A stretch of 64,000 bases of DNA from positions 3,322,701-3,386,700 of the forward strand of contig CM051026.1 of NCBI GenBank assembly GCA_027627225.1, read 5' to 3'. The DNA comes from Congeria kusceri. Taxonomy: Eukaryota > Mollusca > Bivalvia > Myida > Dreissenidae. A program made the translations under genes and the position numbers. Under the pieces are notes generated by a model. The model was given only the letters and a program-made list of their open reading frames with translations. It made no database searches and was not told the DNA's origin. Positions 22,325 through 33,901 of this stretch are shown piece by piece; the first letter of the stretch is position 1; each line of letters starts with the position of its first letter.

Positions 22325-22925
22325 TCCACGCAAGATCTCTGGAACTAATAACTCAGATGCAATGAAACTTTATATGCAGCATCCATAACAAGAGGACATG
22401 CACATAATGTCAGATTCTTCTGGTCTGATTGTTTTTCGTGGAGTTACTGCCCTTTGATTATTAATAGAACATTTAAACGTATATTTTTGTTTCCGTGCAG
22501 GATCTCCGGAATTAATAACTCAAATTCAATTAAACTTGATATGCAGCATCCTTACCAAGAGAACTTGCGCATATTGTCAGGTCTTTCCAGTCTGATGATT
22601 TTTCAGAGATTAATTGCCCCTTGATATAAGGTAAATAGGATTTGTTAATAGGAAATTTTTGACGCACTACTTCTCAGTAACTAATGACTCATTTTCAATA
22701 AACTTGAGCATCTCCATCACGAGGACATGCACAAACTTTCAGATTTTCCAGTCTGATTTGATTATAAACATAATATTTTAATCAGAAATTCTTGTTTTCC
22801 GACCAATTCTCAGAAACGAATTACTTGAATTCAAATAAACTTTATATGCAGCATCCCTGCCAAGAGCACTTGCACATATTGTCAGATCATTCTGGTCTGT
22901 TGATTTTTCGTCCATAGTCTATAAT
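22325..22925 (+). repeat. degenerate ~150-168-bp tandem repeat, type A
   Basis: About four units marked by 'gtcag(a/g)t...tctggtctgat', 'atgcagcatcc' and 'aagaggacatgcaca' near 22412, 22580, 22740 and 22882. Confidence 0.65.
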
Positions 22926-23640
22926 TTTTCAATTATGGGCAGGCGATAAAAACTTCTCTTTTCATTCAATCTTAACCAAACTTGCACAGTTTATGTATGA
23001 CCATACAATCTCAGATAGGTTCGATAATGGGCCAGATCGAACCATTTGTAGCCGTTTCTACTAAGTCCAATAGTTTTCATAGGATCTTTGCCAAACTTCA
23101 TAAAAAATTTTATTCTAATAATATATCGGCCAAGTTTGATCATCAGCCAAATCAATCCTGAAATTGTTATGACCCGTTTAATTATCTAAAATTGGCCTTT
23201 TTAGCCGTTTCCGTACTAAGTCAGACAGTTTTTATCCGATCTTCACGAAACTTGGTGCAAATCTTTGTGGACACAATATCTCGTTCAGGTTCGATAATCA
23301 ACCAAATTGTCTCCGTAACTGGAGTTATAGCCTGTGAATTATCTAAAATTAGTCTTTGTACCTGTTGCCCTTTAAGTCCAGCAGTTTTCATCCGATCTTC
23401 ACAAAACTTGATGAAAATGTTTAAGGTTATAATATAATATTTTAAGTTCAACGAACCACCAAATTGCCCCAGGAACTGCAGAGTTATGGCCCTTGATTTT
23501 TCTTAAATTTGCCTTTTTAACACCTTCAGCTCCCTGTGTCCAACAGTTTCATCAAGTCTTCACCATAATTGATATTTTAAAGATCGCTTTTAACCTAGAG
23601 GGGGCATAACAGTTTTACAAATAGCTCTTGTTTCATTACA
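22926..23640 (+). repeat. degenerate ~155-bp tandem repeat, type B
   Basis: Units marked by 'tccgatcttcacgaaacttg'-like motifs near 23078, 23229, 23386 and 23549. The array ends at tagctcttgttt, the same terminal motif as the composite repeat family at 4.1 and 18.3 kb. Confidence 0.6.
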
Positions 23641-23696
23641 TATCTCAAAAGTTTAAGCGAGGAGTGTACGTAAAAAACATTTGTATATGGAAGTGT

Positions 23697-24012
23697 GCCG
23701 GGCCAGGCTAACTCAGTTGGTAGAGCTACTGTTAAACCGTGGGATCGTTAGTTTGAACCCCAGCCCATAGACATAACTTGTTTGGGGATTGGTCATGAAA
23801 TTATTTCTACGGCCATTCTCCCCCTACCTCATATCCAAGTAGGGCAGTTGTCAGTTACTGGCGTAAGTATGTGCACTTAGTACTGGTAAACCGAATAGAT
23901 CAGCTAAGCTTGCCCAGGAAAAGTGTGAATAGGTTAACTGACCATTGTGATATGACTGAACGCTGTTAAAAACGGCGAAGAGTCCAAACAAAGAAACCAA
24001 ACAAACAAACTT
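23697..24012 (+). mobile_element. tRNA-derived SINE, family 2, copy 1
   Basis: The head has an A-box (taactcagttggtagagc) and a B-box (agtttgaacccc). The body has 'attggtcatgaaattatttc', 'cattctccccctacct', 'gcagttgtcagttactggc' and 'aagtatgtgcacttagtact'. The tail is caaacaaac repeats. A reverse-oriented copy lies at 34.57-34.88 kb. Confidence 0.8.
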
Positions 24013-24245
24013 ACAAGTATATGGTAGTGTGTGATGTATTCTTAGCGTGTACCAAAGGGTAAGTTGCGCCTGGATGCCATTCACTGGCAAATTGGTCCCA
24101 GTTTATTACCAGTTGATAATAAGAGCTTTCTTTTCCAGAGAGATGCCCGAAACTCATGCTTTATCTGTCCATATCGGCTTGGTCAGCCTTGTCCAAGTTC
24201 TGCTTGTCTATACATAAAAAATACTTTTTTTTTCTTAAATTTCAG

Positions 24246-24535
24246 AACCTGTCCTGGTCTTGAGCATCTGAGTAACTGTGATTTCCTGCCAAATAAACTG
24301 TCTCAAGTGGAACATCGGCTGTGAAATAATTTTCCCCAGCTCAGAATCATTTCTGCCGGACAAGGCCTGTAGCTGCTGCTTGACCGGATTGGTATGGCTT
24401 GTGTTTATTTGCCGTACGGCGAGTAGATCTACATTCAGTACATCTTGCATGTTTATATATTTGTAGAGAACACATGTATCTGTTCGGTCTGTTTGATGTA
24501 TCGTTTGGTGGTGTTTGTAATTGGAATGTGCACAG
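24246..24535 (+). other. possible upstream exon sequence, non-coding or unresolved
   Basis: A good acceptor (ttcttaaatttcag) precedes 24246. One frame is open to 24324 (cysteine-containing) and then stops. It may be an alternative 5' extension of the exon at 24536-24620. Confidence 0.2.
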
Positions 24536-24620
24536 GTCCGATGTCAACTTCTTGAATGTGTAGTGCGGCCTATTCAATACACTTTATTTGTACAAGAATG
24601 CTATCAGGAATGTTTCAAAG
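24536..24620 (+). CDS. candidate coding exon 1 of an unrecognised gene
   Basis: 85 nt between a possible acceptor (tgtgcacag) and a donor (TTTCAAAG|gtaaag). Read in phase 0 it is fully open, encodes a short cysteine-rich peptide (four or five Cys in 28 residues, including QECYQECFK) and ends in phase 1. The next candidate exon at 25046 needs exactly phase 1, and the joint codon is GCA. The same frame is open upstream only to a TAA at about 24510, so the exon cannot be much longer in this frame. I recognise no family. Support is splice-site and phase agreement only. Confidence 0.33.
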
Positions 24621-25045
24621 GTAAAGCGAGATGCATTTATTACTGCAGTGTGGTTAAAGCATCATTTTAAGGTTGTGTCTGCAGCCATTTGCAATTTCAT
24701 GCACATACTATTTCACTTAATGCAGCTAGTGACAAAGTGAGAGAGAATATCTGGTTTGAAAGATTTAATTTGTGAATAACAAGTGATGAAAATTATTGTT
24801 TAAAATGGCTATGTGTATAAAAGTGTATATTCATTTAAAGCATATAACATCGGATATTATTGAATTAAAATCATGAAGAAAAATCTAAAAATTCAATGGT
24901 AAAAAGGAATGAAGCCCTCACAAGCAACTGGTGGAAGTTCTTTGACAATTTGAGCTATTCTATTGTGGTTTAGTTGCACATACACTGATTTGATAAGAAC
25001 TCTGGTGTTAAACTGATTTCAATTGATATTTTATTTTATTTTCAG

Positions 25046-25116
25046 CAACAGAACATGCTGATGCACCCGAAAAATTCAGATCCGACAGTTCCAACAGCAT
25101 GTCCATGACCTACCAG
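25046..25116 (+). CDS. candidate coding exon 2 of an unrecognised gene
   Basis: 71 nt with a strong acceptor (ttattttattttcag) and donor (TACCAG|gtgggt). Entered in phase 1 it is fully open, Ser-rich and acidic (ADAPEKFRSDSSNSMSM), and it leaves in phase 0. The other two frames contain stops or do not fit the neighbours. It looks like a low-complexity tail or linker segment rather than a folded domain. Confidence 0.4.
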
Positions 25117-26069
25117 GTGGGTGTTGTTCCTATTGTTGCTGTTTTCACTGCTGACTTCTAAATTGCTAATGAGGAGCTATCTAATACAAAGAATAAGAAA
25201 TCTGCTAATCATAACACTTAACCCCGAAATGTTATTATTTTACAGGTAACAGGGTTTTGACCCCTCACCACCCATAATCAGACTTAAATTAGATTTTGCG
25301 CGAGCGGTTTGTTTTCACCTAAAAACAGCCAGTTTTAGAGATTAATATGAATAAAAGCATCAGCAATTGGTCATTTATGGACAACATACAAAATATGTCA
25401 AAAACTTTAGTAATTCTAATAGTTTATCTTGTGCTAAATCAACTTTAAAAGAATATAAATTATCATACTGCCACTCTTTTGTACCATTTCGACATACTAT
25501 TCCTTTCACCGCAACTATTCTCAGTATTATAGCTCTGCAAAATTAACCTGAACTTTTTGAATAAATATATTAGAAAACCATCACCATGAGAATCTTTACA
25601 CAATTTTACTACTGGAATCGTAAACAGAGTATAAGTTTATGAAATAATGCTGATAAGAATTCACGAGTGTCAGGCCAGGTCGTCTTAGCTATACATGTTA
25701 TTCATGCTACAACTACTAAAATGACTGCTGTTACTGCTTATAATCCTTATAATGCTGTTACAGCTAATGATTCCAGGCTCTTTTGATGATGATTTTGGTG
25801 GAGAAATTTACAGTGAATCATCGAAACTCCACTTATAACGATATGGCTTGTAATGATATATGCATATAAAGACTGATTCCAAGGTCCGAGAAACGATCCC
25901 TATATATTTCATTTGATATTGGTCAGTGTCCATATAACTGCCTTGTTAAAACTGGACTAAGTTCAATATCAATAGAAAGACCATTTCTTGCTTATGGCAG
26001 TATTTAGTGACATCACGAGCATTCATAATTATCATTGAAACGTTATATACAATGTACTCATACACATGC

Positions 26070-26330
26070 TTGGAGTAGCTCATCCGTTGTCTAGTGGTAA
26101 AATATTGGCTTCACAACCCAGGATTCTCAGGTTCAAGACCACGCTTCACCCTAACCTACTAACAGAGTCTTTGACAATAGACATTAAACTGAGGTGCAGT
26201 GTACTAGGTGCTTCTCACTGGGCACTAAAAGACCCAGGGTCGCCTCTGAAATGGGGCATCTCCTGTATCTCACATTATCCCCCATTATACAGCTAATGTG
26301 TCTTCTGTAATATGATTGGTGTTGCGTCTC
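26070..26330 (+). mobile_element. tRNA-derived SINE-like insertion, family 3
   Basis: The head resembles tRNA: ttgtctagtggtaaaat (A-box) and caggttcaagacc (B-box at about 26130). A non-tRNA body follows. The 3' boundary is uncertain. Confidence 0.45.
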
Positions 26331-26550
26331 TCGCCTGTATTGTGATATGTCCATGTGGTTGGTTGCCTTATTTTGTATGTGAAGATATTCTGATATAGGG
26401 ATATAAATTCTATGGTCTGCGCAATATTGTTCCAAGCGAAGTTTACTGTATAAAACATGATAATAACTTTAAATATAATTTATAATAATAATGCACTATA
26501 ACCTGCAGTGTTGAAAGTACATTTTTATTATGTTGTTTTTGTTGTTGCAG

Positions 26551-26686
26551 ACAGCAGCCCTTCCACACTGAGGGACAGCAACGAACCCGATCCTGACAAC
26601 GAAGTATTCCTAAACAATGCCGAAACCATGCACAGACTTTGCAGCAAAACATGGTAGCAGCCAACGATGTTCCGCCATAACTGGAG
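26551..26686 (+). CDS. candidate exon 3 (stop-containing) of the same locus
   Basis: Acceptor tttttgttgttgcag before 26551 and donor CTGGAG|gtaaac after 26686. Entered in phase 0, as exon 2 requires, the frame stops after six codons. In phase 1 it is open for 35 codons (acidic, Ser/Asp/Asn-rich) before TAG. So either the coding sequence ends here or the joint is different and the transcript is partly non-coding. Confidence 0.3.
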
Positions 26687-26979
26687 GTAAACGTTTTGAA
26701 AACTTTCAATGGCCAATTATTTTGATGTTTTGCGCAATACCGGGGTATTTCTTTCTAACAAAACTTTTAGTTGAAATAAGTTAGAACCTTCAAATAGAAC
26801 ATTGAAAACATATTATTTTTTTTATTAGATACACACAAATTTTGTCTTAATTTTTTTTTTCAAGTTAATGTTGTACATGCAAAATTATATAATGTAATGC
26901 ATTTTTATCAACATTTTATTGCATACATTTATTTATACATCGAAATAAGCAAGGAAAGTATTGAAGGTTTATACCGGTA

Positions 26980-27030
26980 TTTGAACTCCCGTCCCACAGC
27001 TCCGTAGTCCACTTCTCTATCCACAGTACC
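26980..27030 (-). repeat. tRNA-like fragment
   Basis: On the minus strand a B-box-like gggagttcaaatacc is preceded by an A-box-like segment. It is too short and degenerate for a tRNA gene and is probably a SINE remnant. Confidence 0.25.
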
Positions 27031-27204
27031 ACTCTGACTAGTGGTTTCATAGGTATTGAAAAGGGATTATATGGATAGAACTAGTGCTAAATATAGCAAT
27101 CACATGACTTGGACTTGGTCACATGACCATAGTCCATGTCATGTGATTTTATTTACTGTTATGTTTTATTGAAAGGATAAATGTTTCGAACAGGTACTAG
27201 CAGA

Positions 27205-27290
27205 AGCCTCAATAGCTCAGTTGGTAGAGCAGTGGTCTTGATAGGCTTGGTGTGTGGGTTCAAATACTGCTCCGACCAAGGGGGGTTTTA
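27205..27290 (+). mobile_element. tRNA-like SINE head
   Basis: A-box aatagctcagttggtagagc and B-box tgggttcaaatac are spaced as in a tRNA. The acceptor stem does not pair, so this is a SINE head or tRNA relic rather than a functional tRNA. Confidence 0.5.
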
Positions 27291-27538
27291 AACAACTCCT
27301 GTGGGGGAAGGGGGGGGGGCAGAACCACCACTTTCCAAGGGGAAAATGGAGGTTCTATCCCCCCTAATAGGGTTAGTTAAATATATACTTTTTAGTACAA
27401 AATAAAAACATTTTATCATTGTCCCTACCCCCACGTAATTTGTTGTGCAAATAAAAACAAACACCAGGAGTCTTTTTAATTTTTTTTTTTTTCTTCTGAT
27501 TTTTTTTTATAAAATTGATGACAAATACTTTAAACAAT

Positions 27539-27724
27539 GTTTAGGCCAAGGAAAAAAATCAGTGGTTCAGGTTTCACGACAGACCCTACTTGCTTCACCT
27601 CATCCTTAAGAATGTTTGAAGCGAAATTTTTGGTATAAAATTTCTCAAAGATTATCATAATATGACGATCTAAAAAAATATAAGCAGTGGAACCTGAACC
27701 ACATATTTTTTCCGTGACCTAAAC
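27539..27724. mobile_element. 186-bp MITE with ~35-bp terminal inverted repeats
   Basis: The left end gtttaggccaaggaaaaaa followed by gtggttcaggttt is mirrored by ggaacctgaaccac followed by ttttttccgtgacctaaac. The pairing is near perfect over about 33 of 36 positions and the core is non-coding. Confidence 0.75.
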
Positions 27725-27769
27725 TATACATTGTATGCTAACCATTATATATTTATTATATATTTCCAG

Positions 27770-27970
27770 AAGTCAATCACTGAGATGTATCGTCACCTGA
27801 GTTGCAGCAGTTATTGATCAACAAAGCAAGCCAAGGCGTGGGGCAGGATTTAAATGGAAGACGTGAAATGTTGTTTAAATTTCTGTTTTCTATTGACCAA
27901 ATTAAGAGTACTTGTTACAGCTTAAAATTGTACTGTGAATATGGTCTAATAAACCCATCAGTTTAAATCT
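27770..27970 (+). other. candidate 3'-terminal exon with poly(A) signal
   Basis: Acceptor tatatatttccag precedes 27770. An AATAAA lies at 27948-27953, followed by a T/G-rich stretch (tcagtgtcgtc). No long ORF is present. Together with the exons at 24.5-26.7 kb this would close a plus-strand transcript. Confidence 0.35.
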
Positions 27971-28135
27971 CAGTGTCGTCTTCGAGATAACAAAATTTAT
28001 TTGTTTTATCGTATCATTGTCAAAATAAGATGAAGATTTTGTAATACCATCACTCACCAATTAATTTAGGCAATACAACAGTTATCTTTCAAAACATAAC
28101 CTATGAATACAGGCAAAAGTCATGTTTTATGGTGA

Positions 28136-28417
28136 GGCCAAAAAAATAATTGTGTGTTTGGGGCAACCCGAGTCTAGCTAGCGTAAACCACCGACCCTAA
28201 AGTTTTTAGTGACGATTGTTTTCCATGAATCCAGCGTAAACCCCCTGACCCTAAAGTTTTAAGCGACGATTGTTTTCCATGATTCCAGCGTAAATCCCCG
28301 TCCCTAAAGATTTAAGCGATGATCGTTTCCCATGAATCCAAATATGTCCAACAAACTTAATCCCGACCTACCTTTTTTGAAACCGCTGCCCAAAACACAC
28401 AATTTATTCTTTTGGCC
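28136..28417. mobile_element. MITE-like element, copy 2
   Basis: Same ends as 5490-5730 (ggccaaaaaaataattgtgt ... ttttggcc), here with ggcc at both termini and a possible 3-bp TGA duplication (28133-28135 and 28418-28420). Three degenerate 'gtaaaccccctgaccctaaag' units lie inside. Confidence 0.7.
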
Positions 28418-28420
28418 TGA

Positions 28421-29883
28421 GTAAGTAATAAATCCCAATAGGCAAAATTAGATGATTTACATTAAAGCAACCAAATCTGTTTTCAATGAAAATATTGTCA
28501 ACATTCTTAGATTATTAAAGCATCAAATTTAATGTTGAAGAACTTTCCCAATATTTTCCCTTGGTTAATAAATGACTCCTGACAGAGAGACAGACACACC
28601 TAAACTATATCCCTCCACCTTCAGGAGAGGATGAAATCCTACTGATGCATATGACTTGAATTATTAAATGAAATTGCTTGTTAATGCTGTCAATGGATCT
28701 TGCACAGTCTGTGAAAGTCTTTTTTTTCAAAAATGAAGCAACTCTTTGTTACTGGCCATTGGTTTAAAAATTTCAGTTGAAGTTATCAGTTGTGCACACA
28801 AGGTTAAGACGACTGATGACGCAGGAAAGGTCTCCTATTCCAATAGCTCACAATGAATGTTCTGTTCATGGAGCTTAACTATATACTGAACAGTAACAAA
28901 AGCATTCCATTGACTACATACGCTCAAATAAATGAAAACATTAGTAATGCACACATGTATAATGAGACAAAATCTATACACTTAAACCAAAAACGAAACC
29001 GGACGCTTTATAATTTGTTCTCTTTTTGTTAGTGGATTGTATTGCAACCACTATGTCATAAATAATAATTTATGTATGGGAAATATGAAAATGTACACAT
29101 GTATGTTGAAAACATTGTATTTTAAAAAGCAATCATTGTTTACTGTATCAAGATCCGCTTTCCGAAAATTGATAAACTGTCAGGTTTATTTTTTGGCCGA
29201 GAGTAAATAACCATAATAAATAATAATATTCAAAGAAGAAAACAACATATCATCAGTGGTGATTTGCTCAAAAGATTCAAAAACTAAAATTTGTCACAGA
29301 AATATATTTAGAATATTGTGTAATTAATGAATAATCATCATTTGAAGTTAATATTATAAATTATAAAGCTCTGCAATGTGAAAAATATGAGTAAGAGAAA
29401 TACTTCTGTACTTTTCGTATATTAATATTTAAATACATATAATCACTTACATAACATTCCAGTTTTTTACCCCAAATGCTTCAGTTTTTCTATGTTAAAT
29501 GACATTTAAAAATATGATCATGAATATGGACAGGCAGACGGGCACACCTAAATCTAAATATTTTGTCAACGTAAGATAACATGTATGGTACTACATAGTA
29601 TCAATAATACAAAGAACTTAAATAACAAACAGTGGCGGACATCTTACAAACATGTTTTATTAAATGAAAAAATGCATGCAACACAATCAAACATTCAAAC
29701 AAGTAAAATAATTTTATGAAAGTCACAATTTTACAATTACCAAAAAGTTTAAAGTAATCAGTCAGATAAGAAAAACACTTCAATACAGTTTTGATGAATG
29801 TTCCGAAAGAAATGTTCACATGAAACATAAAATATGATTGCTTTAAAGAAGTACGCGGATACAAGTGTCTATTAATTTAAAGT
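28421..29883. other. no recognisable feature
   Basis: AT-rich. Two similar 'gacagacacacctaaa' patches (about 28585 and 29530) hint at old repeat copies. Confidence 0.4.
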
Positions 29884-30050
29884 TTAATGTGAATCGCAAT
29901 TAATAATGTGCGAATTGTACCAGAACACATTACAGTTAGTAGATAATATGAATGAACAGAGCTCTTTGGCCTTCTCAAAGACATTGCAGTAATTCATGAC
30001 CCACTGTGACCAGCTTGCCTCGACTGGATCAACGCTGCACGGTATAGGGC
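29884..30050 (-). CDS. candidate alternative terminal exon D (minus strand)
   Basis: Acceptor on the minus strand is tgtttctgttttacag, then the exon from 30050. Entered in phase 1 it is open for 54 codons to TAA (29886-29884). It is cysteine-rich (GPIPCSVDPVEASWSQW, then further Cys) and unrelated in content to exons A-C beyond the start Gly-x-(I/V). An ATTAAA overlaps the stop. With a preceding G the split codon is GGC, Gly, as in the other three exons. Function unknown. Confidence 0.35.
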
Positions 30051-30669
30051 CTGTAAAACAGAAACATAAACACACTGAAGATGGAAGAACAACAATTTGT
30101 GTTTTTAGACGAGAGTCACGTTTCAAAACTTTGTATCAAGGGTAAATAGGGGTTCAAGTGTAAATAAAACAACAACATGATTTATCATGAACAAAATACT
30201 GCACTTTTTTTTTTATTTTGCTTTCAGCTGAAATAACATTAAAAATGGCCAAAAAGAACCTATATTCACACAAAATGGCAAAAAACAACAAATACTTTGT
30301 ATCGCAATTTAGCAGAAACAGTTGTGTCTTGGAATTTTTATTCCGATTTCATTTGCAAATTTCCATATGATTGGACAACAGAAAACTAATGCTTTAACAC
30401 ATTTGAATTTTTATCTTTAATGAATTATTACTTGAAAGACGAAACAGGACACGGTAGGCAGTCAGAGGCTCCTTAACGTGCTGATAGGGGCACAGTCAAG
30501 GACCTGTTTCAGTTAATAAACAATTAATTGACTTGTTTTACATATTTTTGTGTACTGAAACAGAGATTGAAACTACATGAGTTAAATAAATGACAGAACT
30601 TAACACAACAAAAATTCAAGATGAACATATATCAATAGCTTACTGAGCATTTAAAACTCCGGTGAGCTA

Positions 30670-31290
30670 AAAGAGAACAAGAGCTGTCAAAGGATAGCAT
30701 GCTCAACTATTTGAAGTATTTCAGTTGGTGCCTTATTTGGTGGATTGGGCATAAATCTGTCACAATACAAAGCTGAGTTATGGTACCTATTGCACTGGAT
30801 GCTGAAGTTGATGACATTTTGATATTTCCAAGTTTCAAGGGAAAACTTTGTTTGTTTGTTTTGAACTTAAAAGACTTCTGAACCTCAAATCTGAAAATCC
30901 ATGTTAAAAGAGGGCATAACTCTGTCAAAATAACAAACCAAGTTGTGGGAATTGTCGCACCTGATGTTGAAAATTATGAAAATGTTTCAAGTAAATACCT
31001 GGAGTAGTTTTGAAGTTATAATGATTTTAATGATATGTGAACTTTAATGTAAAAATGTAACTTAAAGGGGACATAAATACGTCAACACACAAAACTGAGT
31101 ACTGGGAATTGTTGCATTTGATTCTGGCATTGATGATAATGATATATACTAAGTTTCAAGTGAATGTCTTATGAAGTATTAAAGTCATTGAGACTTTTTA
31201 ATCAAAACTTACCAAAGTTGAGATGCTGACACCAACACCGGGGCAAGTGGAAAACTCATCTATTCTTTCAACAGTTGAGCTAGAAATAGT
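30670..31290 (-). repeat. composite interspersed repeat, copy 3
   Basis: The minus-strand version of the 4.1-kb family starts (right) tagctcaactgttgaaag and ends (left) gacagctcttgttctc, with internal units of 'tgtcatcaacttcagcatcc' type. Confidence 0.65.
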
Positions 31291-31399
31291 CTAAATTAAA
31301 GGAAGTAGCAGTAAACATTGTTATGATATATCAGTATATGATTCTTAGGGTTTGGTTCACCTTTCAATCCATTACTATGTGATATGGTACAGTGTAGCC

Positions 31400-31930
31400 A
31401 TAGGTAACAAGAGCTGTCTCAGAGTTATGTACCTAGATCAGCGACATTACATAACGACACTGAAGACATGTGTGACGTTTCAATTGAATATCTGCAGTAG
31501 TTACCGAGAATTTAACCTGTTGCATGCAAATATTAACCTGAATTTTTTTATTACAAAAAGGGGCATACTTTTACTAAAATGCTGGTGACAGTTATGGGCC
31601 TAGCGAGTGACCTTGCATAATGACCATGAAAACATGTGTGAAGTTGTAATTTAATATCTATAGAGATATGTATTTGTTGGATGCAAATTTTAACCTTTTA
31701 AGTACAAAAAGGGGCATAATTCTGCTTAATTGCAGGTCAGAGTTATGGGCCTTGGTCAGTGACCTTACATATTGACCGCAAAGACATGTGTGAATATCTG
31801 TAGTATTTACAGAGATATGTACTTGTCGCATGCAAACCATAACCAGAGCATGACGGCAATGCTGACGTCGATGGAGCAGATTAGAAGAAAAGCTCAGACT
31901 ATTCGGTGAATAGTCAAGCTAAAAATAAAT
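31400..31930 (-). repeat. composite interspersed repeat, copy 4
   Basis: Minus strand: starts near 31925 with ttagcttgactattcaccga and ends at 31402 with agctcttgtta. The internal units differ, with 'aggtcactgaccaaggccc' features. Confidence 0.6.
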
Positions 31931-32310
31931 AAGTCAGTAAATACAAGTACAAATGTCTGGTTTCCATACAAAACAAAATATCTCTGCATTGCATTCTGCA
32001 CATTGTACTCGACCAAACTGGTAACTGTTGATTCTTGTCAATAGTACATTAGATTATTGGTGCATTATTATTTTTGGTACGATATATTTAGTTACTGATT
32101 ACATGAAAAACCATGTATCATGATACATACCGGTATATAGGTGTGCATATTGTTACACACTTAGTGGAAATCATTGTCTGTTTCTATTTGTTTCTATACT
32201 AATACAAATTTACATTGGCCAAATAATAATGACAGACTGAAATTGACACTTCATACCTCAGGTGTTGATTTCTGTGTCAGCCAGGGAATGTCTAAGAAGG
32301 AGTTGGTCAG

Positions 32311-32366
32311 TTACCGATACTGCCCATGACTGTCATCAGCTGCTTCGAGGTCGGCAAAAACTGAAC
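32311..32366 (-). CDS. candidate alternative exon C (minus strand)
   Basis: Acceptor attctgcatctctag, exon from 32366. Entered in phase 1 it reads GSVFADLEAADDSHGQYR and then TAA. A possible donor (TATCG|GTAACT) overlaps the stop, so it could also be an internal exon. The Gly-Ser-Val start matches exon B at 34.07 kb and exon A at 35.41 kb. No AATAAA is close downstream. Confidence 0.35.
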
Positions 32367-32559
32367 CTAGAGATGCAGAATAACTTGTTGACAAAATATA
32401 TAAGATAAAAGTTGTATTCTAATGATTGTCTTTTAGTCTTTTAAATAACATTTGGTGTAAATGGTAACTGTACAAATAAGGAATGTAAACTGTATAGTGT
32501 ACAAATACTGACAAGAATATCGGTAAAGCAGACAGATGCTCTATGATGCTGCTTTGACA

Positions 32560-33400
32560 CTGATTGACAAGTTAAAAGTACCAAACCGTCGCACTGAGGC
32601 AGACATTTGTGCCAAGTCATTGAAAAATCCAAAGTTTTATCTTCAAACTTTCGCTGTGACCTTGACCTTTGACCTACTGAGCTTCCGTTCATGTGTTTGT
32701 AAAACCGTCTCATTGAGGTTAACATTTGTGCAAAGGTACTTTTCAAATCCCTCCATCCATGGCAAAAGCCAATATTGACATTTGACCTCTGAATGTGACA
32801 TTGACCTTGGACTTACTGACCTGATTCATTCGTGTGAGATGCAGTCTAATTGAGGCAACTATTTTTCCATTTAATTTTTAAATCCCTCAATCTTTGGCAA
32901 AGATATAGCCCTGGCAGGTAGAGTGCCAATTTTGACATTTGACCTCTGAAAGTGACCTTGAACTTTGACTTACAGACCTGCTTTATGCGCGTGACATGCC
33001 TTCTAATTGAGGCAAACAAATGTATTAGGTAATTTGAAAATCTCTTAATCTTTGGCAAAGTTAACGCCTGGACAAGCGAAGTGCTAATTTTGACCTTGAC
33101 CTCTAAGAGTGACATTGACCTTTAACCTACGGACCTGATTCATGTGCAACACACCATCTCTCTGAGGCAAACATTTGTGAAAAGTAATTTAAAATCTCTC
33201 CACGCATGGCCAAGCTATAGCCCAGCCAAACAGTGTGATTAAGAACCTTTAACTTCTAAGAGTGACCTTGACCTTTGACCTGGTTTATGTGTGCGACATG
33301 ATGTCTCATTGAGGCAAACATGTGTCCAAGTTCTTTAAACCACTTAGTCCATGGTTAATTTACAGACCAGAAGGACTAAGCGACAAGTTTTTGCTTGGCT
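32560..33400 (+). repeat. ~150-bp degenerate tandem repeat with TGACCTTTGACCT motifs
   Basis: Five units marked by tgaccttgacctttgacct or close variants at 32657, 32796, 32953, 33109 and 33263, each followed by 'gattcatgtgtg', 'tctcattgaggcaaacattt' and 'aatccctccatccatggcaaag'. Two of the five motifs (32657-32675 and 33263-33281) are perfect. Confidence 0.8.
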
Positions 33401-33404
33401 GGAC

Positions 33405-33802
33405 CTTTCCAGGGAGCATAAAAATGGGCGAAAGTTAAGTCAGTTTGACAAATTGTGATGTTGTAAGGTTATGTTAGAATCAAAATAATTTTTGCATTTT
33501 TGTTGTGTATCGGCTAATAAACACAGATTTGTAATTCTGATGTGGTATATTAGGCAACAGTCTGCGTGGTTTAATTCATACCCATCAGAATTCCAAACCA
33601 AAGCTTTCCGGGGAGCATAAAAATGGGCGAAAGTTAAGTCAGTTTGACAAATTGTGATGTTGTAAGGTTATGTTAGAATCAAAATAATTTTTGCATTTTT
33701 GCTGTTTATCGGCTAATAAACACAGATTTGTCATTCTGATGTGGTATATTAGGCAACAGTCTGCGTGGTTTAATTCATACCCATCAGAATTCCAAACATT
33801 GT
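33405..33802 (+). repeat. 199-bp near-identical tandem duplication
   Basis: 33405-33598 and 33604-33797 match at all but a handful of positions (for example ttgttgtgtatcgg versus ttgctgtttatcgg). An inverted diverged relative is at about 36670-36775. Confidence 0.9.
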
Positions 33803-33901
33803 TTATTAGCTGACTAACAACTCTATATTGAAAAAAAATTGTGAAATAAAGTGAATCCTTTACAAACAGATAACATATTGAAACCATTTATTCATTCAAA
33901 C

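Noticed and set aside
23704..23775. Possible tRNA gene
   Set aside because: A- and B-boxes are present but the acceptor stem does not pair and a SINE body follows.
27205..27290. Possible tRNA gene
   Set aside because: The 3' half does not close an acceptor stem; treated as a SINE head.
29884..30050. Thrombospondin type 1 domain (WSQW motif)
   Set aside because: Only the WSQW word fits; the cysteine spacing of a TSP1 repeat is absent.
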